The notes: generated by a model not told the origin, from the letters alone. Shown: positions 23,706 to 34,400, counted from the first letter of the stretch. The stretch is DNA of 64,000 bases from an uncultured Prevotella sp. (GCA_946614435.1 CAMOGW010000003.1:1-64000), one strand, 5' to 3'. A program made the numbers and translations.

Positions 23706-24125
23706 ATGGAAGGAATGCAGCCTCGATGGAAAGAACTATTAAAGCATTATGAACAAGCCTTAGGACGCTTGTCTAAAATAGTTGACTTGAAGCGTGAACG
23801 ACAGCTCAACGAGTTTGAGGAGGACAGTGTGATTAAGCGTTTCGAGTTTACTTATGAAATGGCCTGGAAATTGATGATGAGCTATGAGAAGAGCAACGGT
23901 GTACTACAGCTGATGGGGTCGAAGGATGTGGTGCGTAATGCTATAAGCATGTCTCTGATAGAGAATGGCGAGGCTTGGATGGACATGATTGATGCTCGCA
24001 ACAGGACATCACACTTGTATGACGAGGGCATGGCAAAGGATGTTATTGATGCCATTGTAAATGACTACTATCCACTGTTGCAAGATTTGTTGCGTAAAAT
24101 GGAAACCTTATCATGTACGGACTGA
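23706..24125 (+). CDS. HEPN-domain protein (nucleotidyltransferase substrate-binding family)
   Basis: This 139-aa all-helical protein matches the HI0074/TIGR01987 group of HEPN proteins. The key RxxxxH motif, usually the RNase active site, is RNRTSH (about residues 98-103) in DARNRTSHLYDE. A helix FEFTYEMAWKLM (about 48-59) is also typical. In characterised pairs the HEPN protein is an RNase toxin and the MNT protein neutralises it by adding AMP groups to a tyrosine near the active site; here a Tyr follows the His by two positions (SHLY), which fits. It overlaps the MNT gene by 13 bp. Confidence 0.85.
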   Translation: MEGMQPRWKELLKHYEQALGRLSKIVDLKRERQLNEFEEDSVIKRFEFTYEMAWKLMMSYEKSNGVLQLMGSKDVVRNAISMSLIENGEAWMDMIDARNRTSHLYDEGMAKDVIDAIVNDYYPLLQDLLRKMETLSCTD

Positions 24126-24421
24126 AAGAGCGATCATACAATGAACTGATGGCAATACTAACCTCGGTGCCAGAGATAGAAGAGGCTGTGCTCTATGGTT
24201 CTCGTGCCCGAGGTGACTATTGGTATGCTTCAGATATAGATTTGTCGCTGAAAGGCGACGGTCTGAATAGGCATGTCTTATCCGTACTCAATGATAAGCT
24301 CTACGAATCGCATATACCATATTTCTTTGATACTCATATTTATAGCGATATTATGAATCAGAAATTCAAGGAGAATGTAGATCGTGACGGAATCGTGATT
24401 TATAGAAAGCAAAAAGAATGA
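24113..24421 (+). CDS. MNT-type minimal nucleotidyltransferase (antitoxin)
   Basis: This 102-aa protein has the nucleotidyltransferase motif GSRARGDYWYASDIDL (about 29-44), with the two metal-binding Asp in SDIDL, and the third acidic position in FDTHIY near 75-80. It is a normal MNT size. It overlaps the HEPN gene by 13 bp and the HD gene by 4 bp. The known role of partners is antitoxin by AMPylation of the HEPN toxin. Activity here is inferred from intact motifs. Confidence 0.85.
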   Translation: MYGLKERSYNELMAILTSVPEIEEAVLYGSRARGDYWYASDIDLSLKGDGLNRHVLSVLNDKLYESHIPYFFDTHIYSDIMNQKFKENVDRDGIVIYRKQKE

Positions 24422-24975
24422 TGGACTATCAGGCAATTATAGATAAATATTACACAGCAGACGACTCTTTGCGTCGTCTGCTTTTGTTGCACTCCCGACA
24501 GGTGGCCGACCGCTGCCTGCGCATTTGCCGGCAACACCTGGAACTGCCGTTCGATGTGCAGTTCGTGGAAGAGGCTGCCATGCTGCACGATATTGGCATA
24601 CGCTGGTGTCATGCACCTAGCATCTACTGCAATGGCACTGAGCATTATTTGCGCCACGGACTCATAGGCGGCCAGATATTGCGCAAGGAGGGCTTTGAGC
24701 GACATGCCCGTGTGTGCGAGCGGCACACAGGAACAGGCTTGATCACGGTGCCGATTGGCAAGGACGGACAGCCGCTGTTGCCCGAAGAACTGGTGAAGAG
24801 CGGCTTCTTCGTGCCTGAGACACTTGAGGAACAGTTGGTGTGCTATGCCGACAAATTCTATTCGAAGTCGCAGCCCGACCGCGAGCTTACCGTACTACAG
24901 GCAGCGCAAAGTCTGGAGAAGTTCGGACACGATGGAGCAGTGAAGTTTTTAGGATGGGCAGAACGGTTTGAATGA
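24418..24975 (+). CDS. HD-domain phosphohydrolase
   Basis: This 185-aa protein has an HD domain: HSRQVADRCL with the first His (about 25), AAMLHDIGI (about 54-62) with the HD pair, then HGLIGGQIL and CERHTGTGL with later metal-binding His. Members hydrolyse phosphate bonds of nucleotides or act on tRNA ends. An ATG at 24421 is an equally good start (one residue shorter). It overlaps the MNT gene stop by 4 bp, so it is translated with the HEPN-MNT pair, which is not a usual third member. A related protein is also found alone in Bacteroidetes genomes, so the link may be only positional. Confidence 0.8.
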   Translation: MMDYQAIIDKYYTADDSLRRLLLLHSRQVADRCLRICRQHLELPFDVQFVEEAAMLHDIGIRWCHAPSIYCNGTEHYLRHGLIGGQILRKEGFERHARVCERHTGTGLITVPIGKDGQPLLPEELVKSGFFVPETLEEQLVCYADKFYSKSQPDRELTVLQAAQSLEKFGHDGAVKFLGWAERFE

Positions 24976-25036
24976 CCCTGCCCATCTCGCATTTTTTCTC
25001 GGCTCAGTCCGAGAAAAGCCAGTTGCTTTTTGTTTT

Positions 25037-25138
25037 AGCAACGGACAACAGGACTTGAGGACTCTTTCGCACACGATGCATAAAAGTCCTTTAGTCATGT
25101 AGTCCGCTGCAAGAAGACAACCGAACTTTCGAACAGAA
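25037..25138 (-). repeat. Dispersed palindromic repeat, copy 2
   Basis: Same element as copy 1 in opposite orientation: agcaacggac at the left, tagtccgctgcaa at 25099-25112, then the extension ccgaactttcgaacagaacc. It lies just downstream of the HD gene and upstream of lptD. Confidence 0.85.
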
Positions 25139-25173
25139 CCTTTTTTCTGTTAATTAATGTAGAGCAGGAGCAA

Positions 25174-25204
25174 ATTCTTCATTCTTCATTCTTCATTCTT
25201 CATT
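25174..25204. repeat. Heptanucleotide repeat (ATTCTTC, four units) at the lptD promoter
   Basis: Four exact units followed by att. The run ends 9 bp before the -7 box of lptD, so it occupies the -33 region. Confidence 0.9.
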
Positions 25205-25213
25205 AAAAAGTCG

Positions 25214-25221
25214 TAATTTTG
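25214..25221 (+). promoter_or_regulatory. -7 box (TAATTTTG) of lptD
   Basis: The box ends 5 bp before the GTG start codon, so the transcript would be leaderless or nearly so, as for queF. Confidence 0.6.
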
Positions 25222-25226
25222 CAGGC

Positions 25227-28172
25227 GTGAAAAGAAAGTCGGTCATTCTTTTGATGCTTTCCCTCTTCCTCTTTGCGGCAGCGGGGAGCTATCAAGATTC
25301 ACGATACGAAAAGTCGGAAGACGCCAAAGACACTACGAAACGCACTGACGACAGGCAACACCCTGACACGTCGGGTGGGCTTCGGGGTGTTTTGCGTGTG
25401 GCCTCTATTCTCGACACTCTTTCACTTACCCCCCGTATCTCCATTCCCGACAGTTCAGACTTCAGCAAGCTTCTTGCCGGGCCCGATCCTAATGACACGA
25501 CGCGCATGGACTCGTTGCAACTGGCCATCTGGAAGCGCAACAAGGCCATCGACGACTCCATCAAGGCCGACAGCCTGAACCGTGAGAGCAAGAACGGCAT
25601 TGAGTCGCCCGTAGAGTTCTTTGCCAACGACTCGCTCATCTTTGAGCAGGGCTCGGGCATGGCTTTCCTCTATGGCAGCTCGCATGTGAAGTATCAGGAC
25701 ATGGACCTGAAGAGCGACCGCATCCGCATGCAGCTCGACTCGTCGCTGGTGCATGCTACAGGCTCGCTCGATTCGGCATCGAATGAAATGATAGGATTGC
25801 CGGTGTTCCAGATGGGCAGCGATACGTATGAGAGCGACACAATGTCGTTCAACTTCAAGTCGAAGCGTGGCCTGATTCGCCAAGTATATACCGAGCAGCA
25901 GGAGGGATTCCTGACGAGTGAGCTGTCGAAGCGAGGCTCTAACGGTGAGATGTTCCTGCGTCATGGGCGCTACACCACTTGTGACGAACCCCATCCCGAC
26001 TTCTATCTGGCGCTGTCGCGCGCAAAGGTGCGCCCGGGCAAGGACGTGGTCTTTGGCCCGGCCTATATGGTGGTGTGCGACGTGCCCATCCCCTTGGCCG
26101 TGCCCTACGGTTTCTTCCCCTTCACCAAGGACTATAGCAGCGGCTTCATTATGCCCACCTATGGCGACGAGTCAACGCGCGGCTTCTATTTGCGCGACGG
26201 CGGCTACTATTTTGCCATGAGCGACCTGTGGGACCTGAAGCTGCTTGGTGAGATCTATACCAAGGGCTCATGGGGTATCTCGGCTGCCACAAACTATCAC
26301 AAGCGCTATAAGTTCAGCGGCTCGGTCTATGTGAGCTATCAGAAGACCGTCACGGGTGAGAAGAACATGCCAGACTATGTAAAGCAGACGAGCTTCAAGA
26401 TGCAGTGGAGCCATCGTCAGGACTCGAAGGCCAATCCCTATTCGAGCCTGTCGGCCAGCGTGAACTTCGCCACATCAAACTATGAGCCGAACAACATGAA
26501 CTCGATGTATAATCCGCAGCGAATGACGCAGAGCACGCGAACCTCTTCGGTGTCTTACAGCACGAGTTTCTCCAGTATCGGCATGACCCTCTCTACCACC
26601 ATGAACCTGTCGCAGAACATGCGCGACTCGTCTATCTCCGTCACGTTGCCCGACTTGAACATCAGCATTGCCCGTTTTTATCCCTTCAAACGCAAGAAGA
26701 TGGTGGGCAAGGAGCGCTGGTATGAGAAGATTTCACTGAGCTATACCGGTCATTTCAGCAACTCCATCAATACCAAGGAGAACCGGCTGCTCCATTCCAA
26801 CCTGATCAGGGACTGGCGCAACGGTATGCAGCACAGCATCCCCATTAGCGGCAACTTCACGCTGTTCAACTACATTAACATCAATCCCTCGTTCAACTTC
26901 ACCGACCGTACTTATACAAATAAGGTGTACCGCAGTTGGGACACAGCAAAGCAGCAGGAGGTGAGAGATACCACCAACGGCTTCTACAACGTGTTCAACT
27001 GGAACCTGTCGGTATCGGCCTCTACCAAGATCTATGGCCGTTTCATCCCCTCGCGCAAGCTGTTTGGCGACAAGGTGCAAGCCATCCGCCACGTGTTCAC
27101 CCCACAGATCAGCTTCAGCTATGCGCCCGACTTCAGCGCCTCGCGCTATGGCTACTACGAGACCTATCAGAAGACCGATGCCAAGGGCAACGTGACAATG
27201 GTGGAATATTCGCCCTATCAGGGACAGCTCTACGGCGTGCCGGGCAGGGGAAAGACAGGTAGCATCTCGGTTGATATTTCGAACAACGTGGAGATGAAAA
27301 TCAAGACCGACAACGACTCGTCGGGATTCAAGAAAATCAGTCTGATTGACGAACTGGGAGCCTCAATGTCCTACAACTTGGCTGCCGACGTGCGCCCGTG
27401 GAGCGACCTGAGCACTCGTCTGCGCCTGCGACTCACGAAGAGCTACACGCTGAACATCAATGCCGTGTTTGCCAGCTATATGTACGAGGCCGACTCTGTA
27501 GGTGCCACGCCCCGTCTGAGTGAGCGCACAACTTATTGGCAGAAAGGTAAGATCGGTCGTTTTCAGGGCATCTCGCAGAACCTGTCATACACGCTCAACA
27601 ATGAGAAAGTGGTGAAGTTCTTCAAGTGGCTCAAAGGTGAGCGAACCAAGAAGAAAGAAGACGGCGAAGCCGAAAAGCCGGAAGAGGAGGATACAGGCGT
27701 GGAGTCGAACCTGGACAGGGATATGGAAGCAGGAAAGCACGGCGCAAAGAGACGCGACAAGAACATGGCCGAGACCGACGAAGACGGATACATGAAGTTC
27801 ACGCTCCCCTGGTCGATCAGCTTTGGCTATGGTATCACCATGCGTGAGAACACCGACGTGAGCAAGTTCAACTACAACACCATGCGCTATCCCTACAAGT
27901 TCACGCAGAACTTGAACATCAGCGGCAACATACGCATCAGTGACGGATGGAACATCACGTTCTCGTCGGGCTATGACTTTGAAAACAAGAGAATATCAAT
28001 GACTACGGCATCGCTGTCGCGCGACTTGCACTGTTTCAATATGTCGTGCTCGGTGGTGCTGTCGCCTTACACCAGTTATAATTTCTCGTTCCGCTGCAAT
28101 GCTGCAACTCTGACCGACGTGTTGAAGTATGACAAGCGAAGCAACTCGACAAGCGCCGTGCAGTGGTATTAG
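25227..28172 (+). CDS. lptD: LptD-type LPS assembly outer-membrane protein
   Basis: This 981-aa protein matches the Bacteroidetes LptD family, the outer-membrane translocon that places LPS on the cell surface. It starts at GTG (25227) and has a signal peptide (ILLMLSLFLFAAAGS). The periplasmic OstA-like part runs to about residue 300 (GSSHVKYQDMDLKSDRIRMQLDSS, KSKRGLIRQVYTEQQEGF). The LptD barrel follows from PLAVPYGFFPFT onwards, rich in aromatic beta strands to the end. A charged loop of about 45 residues (EDGEAEKPEEEDTG, near 815-830) interrupts the barrel. LptE-like partners are not in the window. hflX follows after 26 bp. Confidence 0.88.
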   Translation: MKRKSVILLMLSLFLFAAAGSYQDSRYEKSEDAKDTTKRTDDRQHPDTSGGLRGVLRVASILDTLSLTPRISIPDSSDFSKLLAGPDPNDTTRMDSLQLAIWKRNKAIDDSIKADSLNRESKNGIESPVEFFANDSLIFEQGSGMAFLYGSSHVKYQDMDLKSDRIRMQLDSSLVHATGSLDSASNEMIGLPVFQMGSDTYESDTMSFNFKSKRGLIRQVYTEQQEGFLTSELSKRGSNGEMFLRHGRYTTCDEPHPDFYLALSRAKVRPGKDVVFGPAYMVVCDVPIPLAVPYGFFPFTKDYSSGFIMPTYGDESTRGFYLRDGGYYFAMSDLWDLKLLGEIYTKGSWGISAATNYHKRYKFSGSVYVSYQKTVTGEKNMPDYVKQTSFKMQWSHRQDSKANPYSSLSASVNFATSNYEPNNMNSMYNPQRMTQSTRTSSVSYSTSFSSIGMTLSTTMNLSQNMRDSSISVTLPDLNISIARFYPFKRKKMVGKERWYEKISLSYTGHFSNSINTKENRLLHSNLIRDWRNGMQHSIPISGNFTLFNYININPSFNFTDRTYTNKVYRSWDTAKQQEVRDTTNGFYNVFNWNLSVSASTKIYGRFIPSRKLFGDKVQAIRHVFTPQISFSYAPDFSASRYGYYETYQKTDAKGNVTMVEYSPYQGQLYGVPGRGKTGSISVDISNNVEMKIKTDNDSSGFKKISLIDELGASMSYNLAADVRPWSDLSTRLRLRLTKSYTLNINAVFASYMYEADSVGATPRLSERTTYWQKGKIGRFQGISQNLSYTLNNEKVVKFFKWLKGERTKKKEDGEAEKPEEEDTGVESNLDRDMEAGKHGAKRRDKNMAETDEDGYMKFTLPWSISFGYGITMRENTDVSKFNYNTMRYPYKFTQNLNISGNIRISDGWNITFSSGYDFENKRISMTTASLSRDLHCFNMSCSVVLSPYTSYNFSFRCNAATLTDVLKYDKRSNSTSAVQWY

Positions 28173-28198
28173 AGAGACCGAAAATCACAGATTGAAAA

Positions 28199-29461
28199 TT
28201 GAAGGAATTTGTTATTTCAGAAGCTAAGACCGAGACGGCGGTGCTGGTAGGTCTGATCACTAAGAACCAGGACGAGGCAAAGACAAACGAGTACCTCGAC
28301 GAACTGGAATTCCTGGCCGATACGGCGGGAGCACGGACTGTGAAGCGATTCACGCAGAAGGTGGATGGTCCCAGTCAGGTGACCTATGTGGGCAGCGGCA
28401 AGCTGCAAGAAATCAAGCAGTACGTCAAAGCCTGCGAAGATGCCTATGAAGAGGGCGAAGGAGAGCCCGTCGGCATGGTCATCTTCGATGATGAACTGTC
28501 GGCCAAGCAGATACGCAACATCGAGAAAGAGTTGCAAGTGAAGATTCTCGACCGCACATCGCTCATTCTCGACATCTTCGCCATGCGTGCCCAGACGGCT
28601 GAAGCCAAGGCACAGGTGGAGCTGGCGCAACACCGCTATATGCTGCCCCGACTGCAGCGCCTGTGGACACACCTTGAGCGACAGGGCGGCGGCTCTGGCT
28701 CAGGTGGCGGAAAGGGTAGTGTGGGACTGCGCGGTCCGGGTGAGACACAGCTTGAGATGGACCGACGCATCATTCTGCAGCGCATCACGCTGCTGAAACA
28801 ACGACTGAAAGAGATTGACCAGCAGAAGACCACGCAGCGCAAGAACCGTGGGCGGCTCATCCGCGTGGCGCTCGTAGGCTATACCAACGTGGGCAAGAGC
28901 ACGCTCATGAACCTGCTGTCCAAGAGTGACGTCTTTGCTGAGAACAAGCTCTTTGCCACGCTCGACACGACCGTGCGCAAGATGACCATCGACAACCTGC
29001 CCTTCCTGCTGGCCGATACGGTGGGATTCATCCGTAAGCTGCCCTCTGACCTCGTGGAGTCGTTCAAGAGCACCCTCGATGAGGTGCGCGAGGCCGATAT
29101 GTTGGTGCATGTGGTCGATATCTCGCATCCCGATTTTGAGGAGCAGATACGTGTGGTAGAGCAGACACTGGCCGATCTGGGTTGTGCAGAGACACCCAGT
29201 CTCTTGCTCTTCAACAAGATAGATGCCTATCGGTGGACTCCACAAGACGAAGACGACCTGACAGCCCCCAAGCGCGAGAACATCTCGCTCGACGAGCTGA
29301 AGCACACGTGGATGGCCAAGATGCAGGGCGACTGCCTCTTCATCTCGGCACGCGAACGGCAGAATATCGACGAGTTGCGACAAGTGCTCTACAAGAAGGT
29401 GCGTGAGCTGCATGTGCAAAAATATCCATATAATGACTTCCTTTACACAATAGATGAATAA
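28199..29461 (+). CDS. hflX: GTPase HflX
   Basis: HflX is a ribosome-associated GTPase that splits stalled 70S ribosomes. The 420-aa protein has the N-terminal HflX domain (VTYVGSGKLQEIKQYV; DRTSLILDIFAMRAQTAEAKAQVELAQ), a Gly-rich linker (GGGSGSGGGKGSVGLRGPGETQLE) and the G domain: GYTNVGKST (about 226-234), DTVGFIRKLP and NKID. The start is TTG at 28199: an in-frame stop lies two codons before, and MKEFVISEAK matches family N-termini, so no ATG is available. It is 26 bp downstream of lptD and probably co-transcribed. A hairpin with a T-run follows. Confidence 0.93.
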   Translation: MKEFVISEAKTETAVLVGLITKNQDEAKTNEYLDELEFLADTAGARTVKRFTQKVDGPSQVTYVGSGKLQEIKQYVKACEDAYEEGEGEPVGMVIFDDELSAKQIRNIEKELQVKILDRTSLILDIFAMRAQTAEAKAQVELAQHRYMLPRLQRLWTHLERQGGGSGSGGGKGSVGLRGPGETQLEMDRRIILQRITLLKQRLKEIDQQKTTQRKNRGRLIRVALVGYTNVGKSTLMNLLSKSDVFAENKLFATLDTTVRKMTIDNLPFLLADTVGFIRKLPSDLVESFKSTLDEVREADMLVHVVDISHPDFEEQIRVVEQTLADLGCAETPSLLLFNKIDAYRWTPQDEDDLTAPKRENISLDELKHTWMAKMQGDCLFISARERQNIDELRQVLYKKVRELHVQKYPYNDFLYTIDE

Positions 29462-29470
29462 TTCCCTGCG

Positions 29471-29508
29471 TTATTGTTTTGGTAAACAATAAATAGAACC
29501 TTTTTTTT
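29471..29508 (+). terminator. Terminator after hflX
   Basis: Stem ttattgttt/aaacaataa (29471-29479, 29484-29492) with a 4-nt loop, followed by eight T (29501-29508). Confidence 0.65.
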
Positions 29509-29535
29509 CATACAACACAAAATGTAATTACTATT

Positions 29536-31389
29536 ATGAGAGAATTCAGACAGCTGACTAATGAAGAGATTGTGGTGCTCGAGCAGAATGCCTGCTGGGC
29601 AGAGGACTGGGCACGAGTAAAGGTGGCCGAAGATTTTCGCCCCTATAATTTCCATCGCGTCATATTCTATGGCGACATACAACTGGGCTCCTTCGAGAAG
29701 AAAGTCGAAGTGAGCAAGAACTTCTTCAAACACTCTGGTATAAACGATGCCACTCTGCGCAATGTTTCTGTGGGCAATGACTGTCTGATTGAGAAGGTGG
29801 GCAATTTCATCAACAATTATACCATCGGCGACGACTGCTACATTTCGAATATCTCTACCATCGAGACCACCGAGGGCGCTACTTACGGATCGGGCAGCAC
29901 CATCTCCGTGCTAAACGAAATGGGCGACGGCAACATCACGCTCTTCCGTGAGCTCAACTCGCAGTTGGCCGCCTTCATGGTGAAACACAGTGAGGACAAG
30001 GAACTCACCCGTAGGCTGCACCAGCTCATTGACGATGAAGTGCGCGTTTCGACACCCGACCGGGGCGTGATAGGTAATCGCGTGAAGATAGTGAATACGA
30101 AAGAGATTACCAATACCGTGATCAAGGGCGACTGTGAAATCAACGGAGCCTCACGCCTCTCCGAGTGTACTATCCTGAGCTCTGAGGACGCATCTGTCTA
30201 TATCGGCACTGGCGTGATCTGCGAGAACTCAATCATCTGCGACGGCTGTTCTATCAACAACTCCGTGAAGATGCAGGACTGCTTCGTGGGCGAGGCTTGC
30301 CAGATCACCAATGGCTTCACTGCTGAGGCTTCACTCTTCTTTGCCAACTCGTTCATGGCCAACGGTGAGGCTTGCGCGGCCTTCTGCGGTCCCTTCTCGG
30401 CCAGCCACCACAAGTCGAGCCTCCTCATTGGCGGACAATTCTCGTTCTACAATGCGGGCTCGAACACCAATTTCTCCAACCATGCTTACAAGATGGGCCC
30501 CATGCACTATGGCACCTTGGAGCGCGGCACTAAGACGGCTTCGGGCTCCTATGTGCTGATGCCTGCCACCATCGGTGCCTTCTCGGTATGTTTTGGCAAG
30601 CTGATGCACCATCCCGACACCCGCTGTCTGCCGTTCTCTTATCTGATAGCCTATGGCGAGACCATGTATCTCGTGCCAGGTCGTAACATCACGACCGTCG
30701 GGCTCTATCGTGACATCAAGAAATGGCCCAAACGCGACAAGCGTTCCAAGCAGTCTAAGAAGTCAATCATTAACTTTGACTGGCTCTCACCATTCACGGT
30801 AGGCGAAATACTTGAAGGACGCAAGATACTTGAGAATCTGCGTGCCGCCTCGGGTGATAATGTCTCTACCTATAACTTCCATGAATATGTGATCAATGCA
30901 TCTTCGCTTAAAAAGGGCTTGAAATACTATGACATCGCCCTGCGCATCTATATGGGTGCCGTGCTCAAGCGAGCAGTCAAGGGCAACTTCCTCGGTGTGC
31001 CTGAGAGTGAGACGGGCAAGGGACCGTGGTGTGACCTTAGCGGTCTGCTTCTGCCTGAAAGCGAGGAATTACGGCTCATAGATGAAATCAAGTCGGGCGA
31101 TGTGGAGAATATCCAGCAAGTCATCGACCGCTTCGAAGAGATTAACAATCACTTCCGCAAGTATCAGTGGGCATGGACTTACCAACTCATTCTTGACTAC
31201 TATCATCTTACTGAGCTCGACGAACAGGCATGCGAGCGCATACGTGAAGATTATGTACGTGCGCGTCGCGCGTGGATTGCCGAAATCAGGAAAGATGCCG
31301 AGAAAGAATATGCTATGGGCGATGTAGAGAAAGAAGTCTTCGAAGACTTCATCTCGAAGCTCGACCATGAGATTGACTATGAGAATTAA
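29536..31389 (+). CDS. DUF4954-family protein
   Basis: This 617-aa protein matches DUF4954, a Bacteroidetes family. The first 400 residues have periodic hexapeptide-like strands (NVSVGNDCLIEKVGNFINNYTIGDDCYISNIS; GTGVICENSIICDGCSINNSVKMQDC), which point to a left-handed beta-helix as in nucleotide-sugar acyl- or nucleotidyltransferases. The remaining 200 residues are helical (KKGLKYYDIALRIYMG). It is cytoplasmic (no signal). Length is normal for the family. The function has not been established; a sugar-phosphate or nucleotide-sugar role is only suggested by the fold. Confidence 0.85.
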   Translation: MREFRQLTNEEIVVLEQNACWAEDWARVKVAEDFRPYNFHRVIFYGDIQLGSFEKKVEVSKNFFKHSGINDATLRNVSVGNDCLIEKVGNFINNYTIGDDCYISNISTIETTEGATYGSGSTISVLNEMGDGNITLFRELNSQLAAFMVKHSEDKELTRRLHQLIDDEVRVSTPDRGVIGNRVKIVNTKEITNTVIKGDCEINGASRLSECTILSSEDASVYIGTGVICENSIICDGCSINNSVKMQDCFVGEACQITNGFTAEASLFFANSFMANGEACAAFCGPFSASHHKSSLLIGGQFSFYNAGSNTNFSNHAYKMGPMHYGTLERGTKTASGSYVLMPATIGAFSVCFGKLMHHPDTRCLPFSYLIAYGETMYLVPGRNITTVGLYRDIKKWPKRDKRSKQSKKSIINFDWLSPFTVGEILEGRKILENLRAASGDNVSTYNFHEYVINASSLKKGLKYYDIALRIYMGAVLKRAVKGNFLGVPESETGKGPWCDLSGLLLPESEELRLIDEIKSGDVENIQQVIDRFEEINNHFRKYQWAWTYQLILDYYHLTELDEQACERIREDYVRARRAWIAEIRKDAEKEYAMGDVEKEVFEDFISKLDHEIDYEN

Positions 31390-31431
31390 GGTCTCTGATT
31401 GAGACAAGCTTACTACAAACCAACTTGTGAT

Positions 31432-34400
31432 ATGAAACTACCAGTCTTGTCAAAAATGGTTGTGGCAGTGATGGCCACAACCATTACTTTCGTTTCTTGC
31501 AGCAAGAAATACGAAGAAGTGGAGGGGGATATGGCTCAGACCCGTATCTATACCTTGGAAAATGGTCTGAAGGTGTATCTTTCCGTGAACAAGGAGGAAC
31601 CGCGCATCCAGACGTACATTGCCGTGCGCACCGGGTCGAAGAATGATCCTGCCGAGACCACGGGTCTGGCCCATTATCTGGAGCACCTCATGTTTAAGGG
31701 AACCTCGAAGTTCGGTGTTACCGATCCTGATGCCGAAGCTCCCTATTTGGCCGACATTGAGCAGCGCTACGAGCAGTATCGCAAGCTGACCGACCCCGAG
31801 GCTCGCCGCCAAGCCTATCATGAAATTGACTCGGTGAGCCAGTTGGCTGCCCAGTATTTCATCCCTAACGAATACGACAAGCTGATGGCTGCCATCGGTG
31901 CTGAAGGAACGAATGCCTATACATCGAACGACGTGACCTGCTATACGGAGGATATACCCTCGAATGAGTTGGAGAACTGGGCTAAGATACAGAGCGAACG
32001 CTTCATGAACATGACCATCCGTGGCTTCCACACCGAGCTGGAGGCCGTCTATGAGGAGTATAACATTCACCTCACCGATGACACCGATAAACTGTTCAAT
32101 GCCCTGTTGGCCAAACTGTTCCCCAATCACCCTTACGGAACACAAACTACTATTGGCACGCAGGAACATCTGAAGAATCCCTCAATCACTAACATCAAAG
32201 AGTATTTCAAGAAGTGGTATGTGCCCAATAACGTGGCCATCTGTATGGCAGGTGACTTCGACCCTGACGACGTGATAGCCATCATCGAGAAATATTTCGG
32301 ACAGTGGCAGCCCAGTGCCGATGCCGACGGTAAGGTGAAGCAGGTGGAGCAGCCGCAATTCCCCGCATTGCCGACACTGACTCAGCCAGTTGATACTACT
32401 GTGATGGGACTGGAAGCTGAGAGCTTCTGGATGGGCTATCGCTTCGACGGCGCCTCGTCATTGCAAATAGACACCTTGCAGGTCATTGAGTCGATGCTGA
32501 GCAACGGTACCGCAGGTCTCATTGATCTCGACATCAATCAGCAGATGAAGATGTTGCAGGCTTGGGGCGGTGTGATGCCCATGATGGAACACTCAATCTT
32601 CATTCTTTCGGGTACGCCTCGCGAAGGGCAGACCCTCGACGAAGTGCGCTCATTGCTGCTCGGAGAAATAGAAAAACTGAAACGAGGCGACTTCAGCGAC
32701 GATTTGCTGCCATCGGTGCAGAACAACCTGAAGTTGCAATACTACAACGCCTTGGAGAGCAATCGTAGCCGCGCCAACATGTTTGTGCAGGCTTTCGTCA
32801 ACGGAACCCCCTGGGAGCAGGAGGTGAAGGCAATTGAGCGCGTAGAGGCTATGACGAAGGAGCAAATCGTGGACTTCGCTAATCGTCATTTCGGTGATAA
32901 CTATGTGGCTGTTTACAAACGTCAGGGCGTTGACGAGACACAGAAGAAGATTGACAAGCCGCAAATCACGCCTATTCCCACCAATCGCGACCTTGTGTCC
33001 GACTTCGTGAAGGAGATACAGAATGCCGAAGTGAAGCCCATCGAGCCACGCTTTGTCAACTTTAAGAAAGACATCGTCTTTGGGGGCATTGACCCCATGA
33101 CAGGGAAGCAAGTGGATATGTGGAAAGACCGAAGAGGAGGCAGAAAAGGACATGAGAGTCTTGACAAGTCGGTCGTCATTCCATACGCCTACGTACAAAA
33201 CACAGAAAATGGCCGCTTCGTGCTGTCTTTCCACTATGATTTCGGCGAAGAGACCAATCTGAAGTATAACTATGCAGCAGAATATCTTGACTATCTCGGC
33301 ACCGACTCTCTGACTGCCGAACAGGTGAAGCAGCAATTCTACAAACTGGCCTGTTCCTATAACATCAGTGTGGGAGCGCGCAATATCAATGTGACACTCA
33401 GCGGTCTGGGCGAGAACATGCTGCCGGCAATGGAACTGCTTGAACATCTGATTCAGCGGGCTAAGGTCGATTCGGCTGCCTACCAGCAGTATATTGCGAT
33501 TCGTGAAAAGGGACGTATGGACAACAAGACGGATCAGCGCATGAACTTCCAGTATCTGGTGCAGTATGGACTCTACGGCCCCTACAACTCCTACCGCAAC
33601 GCTTTGACCGCACAGCAACTGGCCGAGACCAACCCACAGGAGCTGCTCGACCTGCTGAAGGGACTGATGCACTATGAGCACACCGTATTATATTATGGCC
33701 CCTTGAAGAAGAAAAAGCTCGACAACGTGCTGGAGACTCACCTTACTGCACTCAATGTCCCTCTTCTGCCTACGCCTGAAGGCAAGCACTACGCCATGCA
33801 GGCTACGCCCGAGAACGAGATTCTCATTGCTCCATTCGATGCTAAGAACATCTATATGCGAATGTATCACAACGAGATGCAGCAGTGGGATGTAGAGAAG
33901 GCACCTGTCATAGCTCTCTTCAACGAATACTATGGTGGCGGTATGAACACCATCGTGTTCCAGGAGTTGCGCGAGGCACGCGGACTGGCCTACAATGCTT
34001 TTGCCATGTATGCTGAACCCAGCTATCAGGGCGAGCCTGAATATTATTTCACGCACATCATCACTCAGAACGACAAGATGATGGACTGTGTGCGCCAGTT
34101 CCACCAGATTCTCGACAGCATCCCTCAAAGCGAGAATGCCTTCAAGATTGCCAAAGATGCACTCACCAAACGACTGGCCAGCCAGCGCACCACGAAGTTT
34201 GCACTCATCAATGCATGGCTGTGGGCCAAGCAGCGTGGCATCGACTACGACTTGAACGAGCGTATCTATAACGCTCTCCCGTCGCTCACTTTGCAGGATG
34301 TCGTCAACTTTGAACAAGCTAACATGGCTCGTAAGCCTTATCGCTATATCATCTTAGGCGATGAGAAGGAACTCGACATGAGTACTCTTGAGCAGTATGG

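Noticed and set aside
25174-25204. Coding repeat
   Set aside because: The ATTCTTC repeat lies in a promoter region with no reading frame across it.
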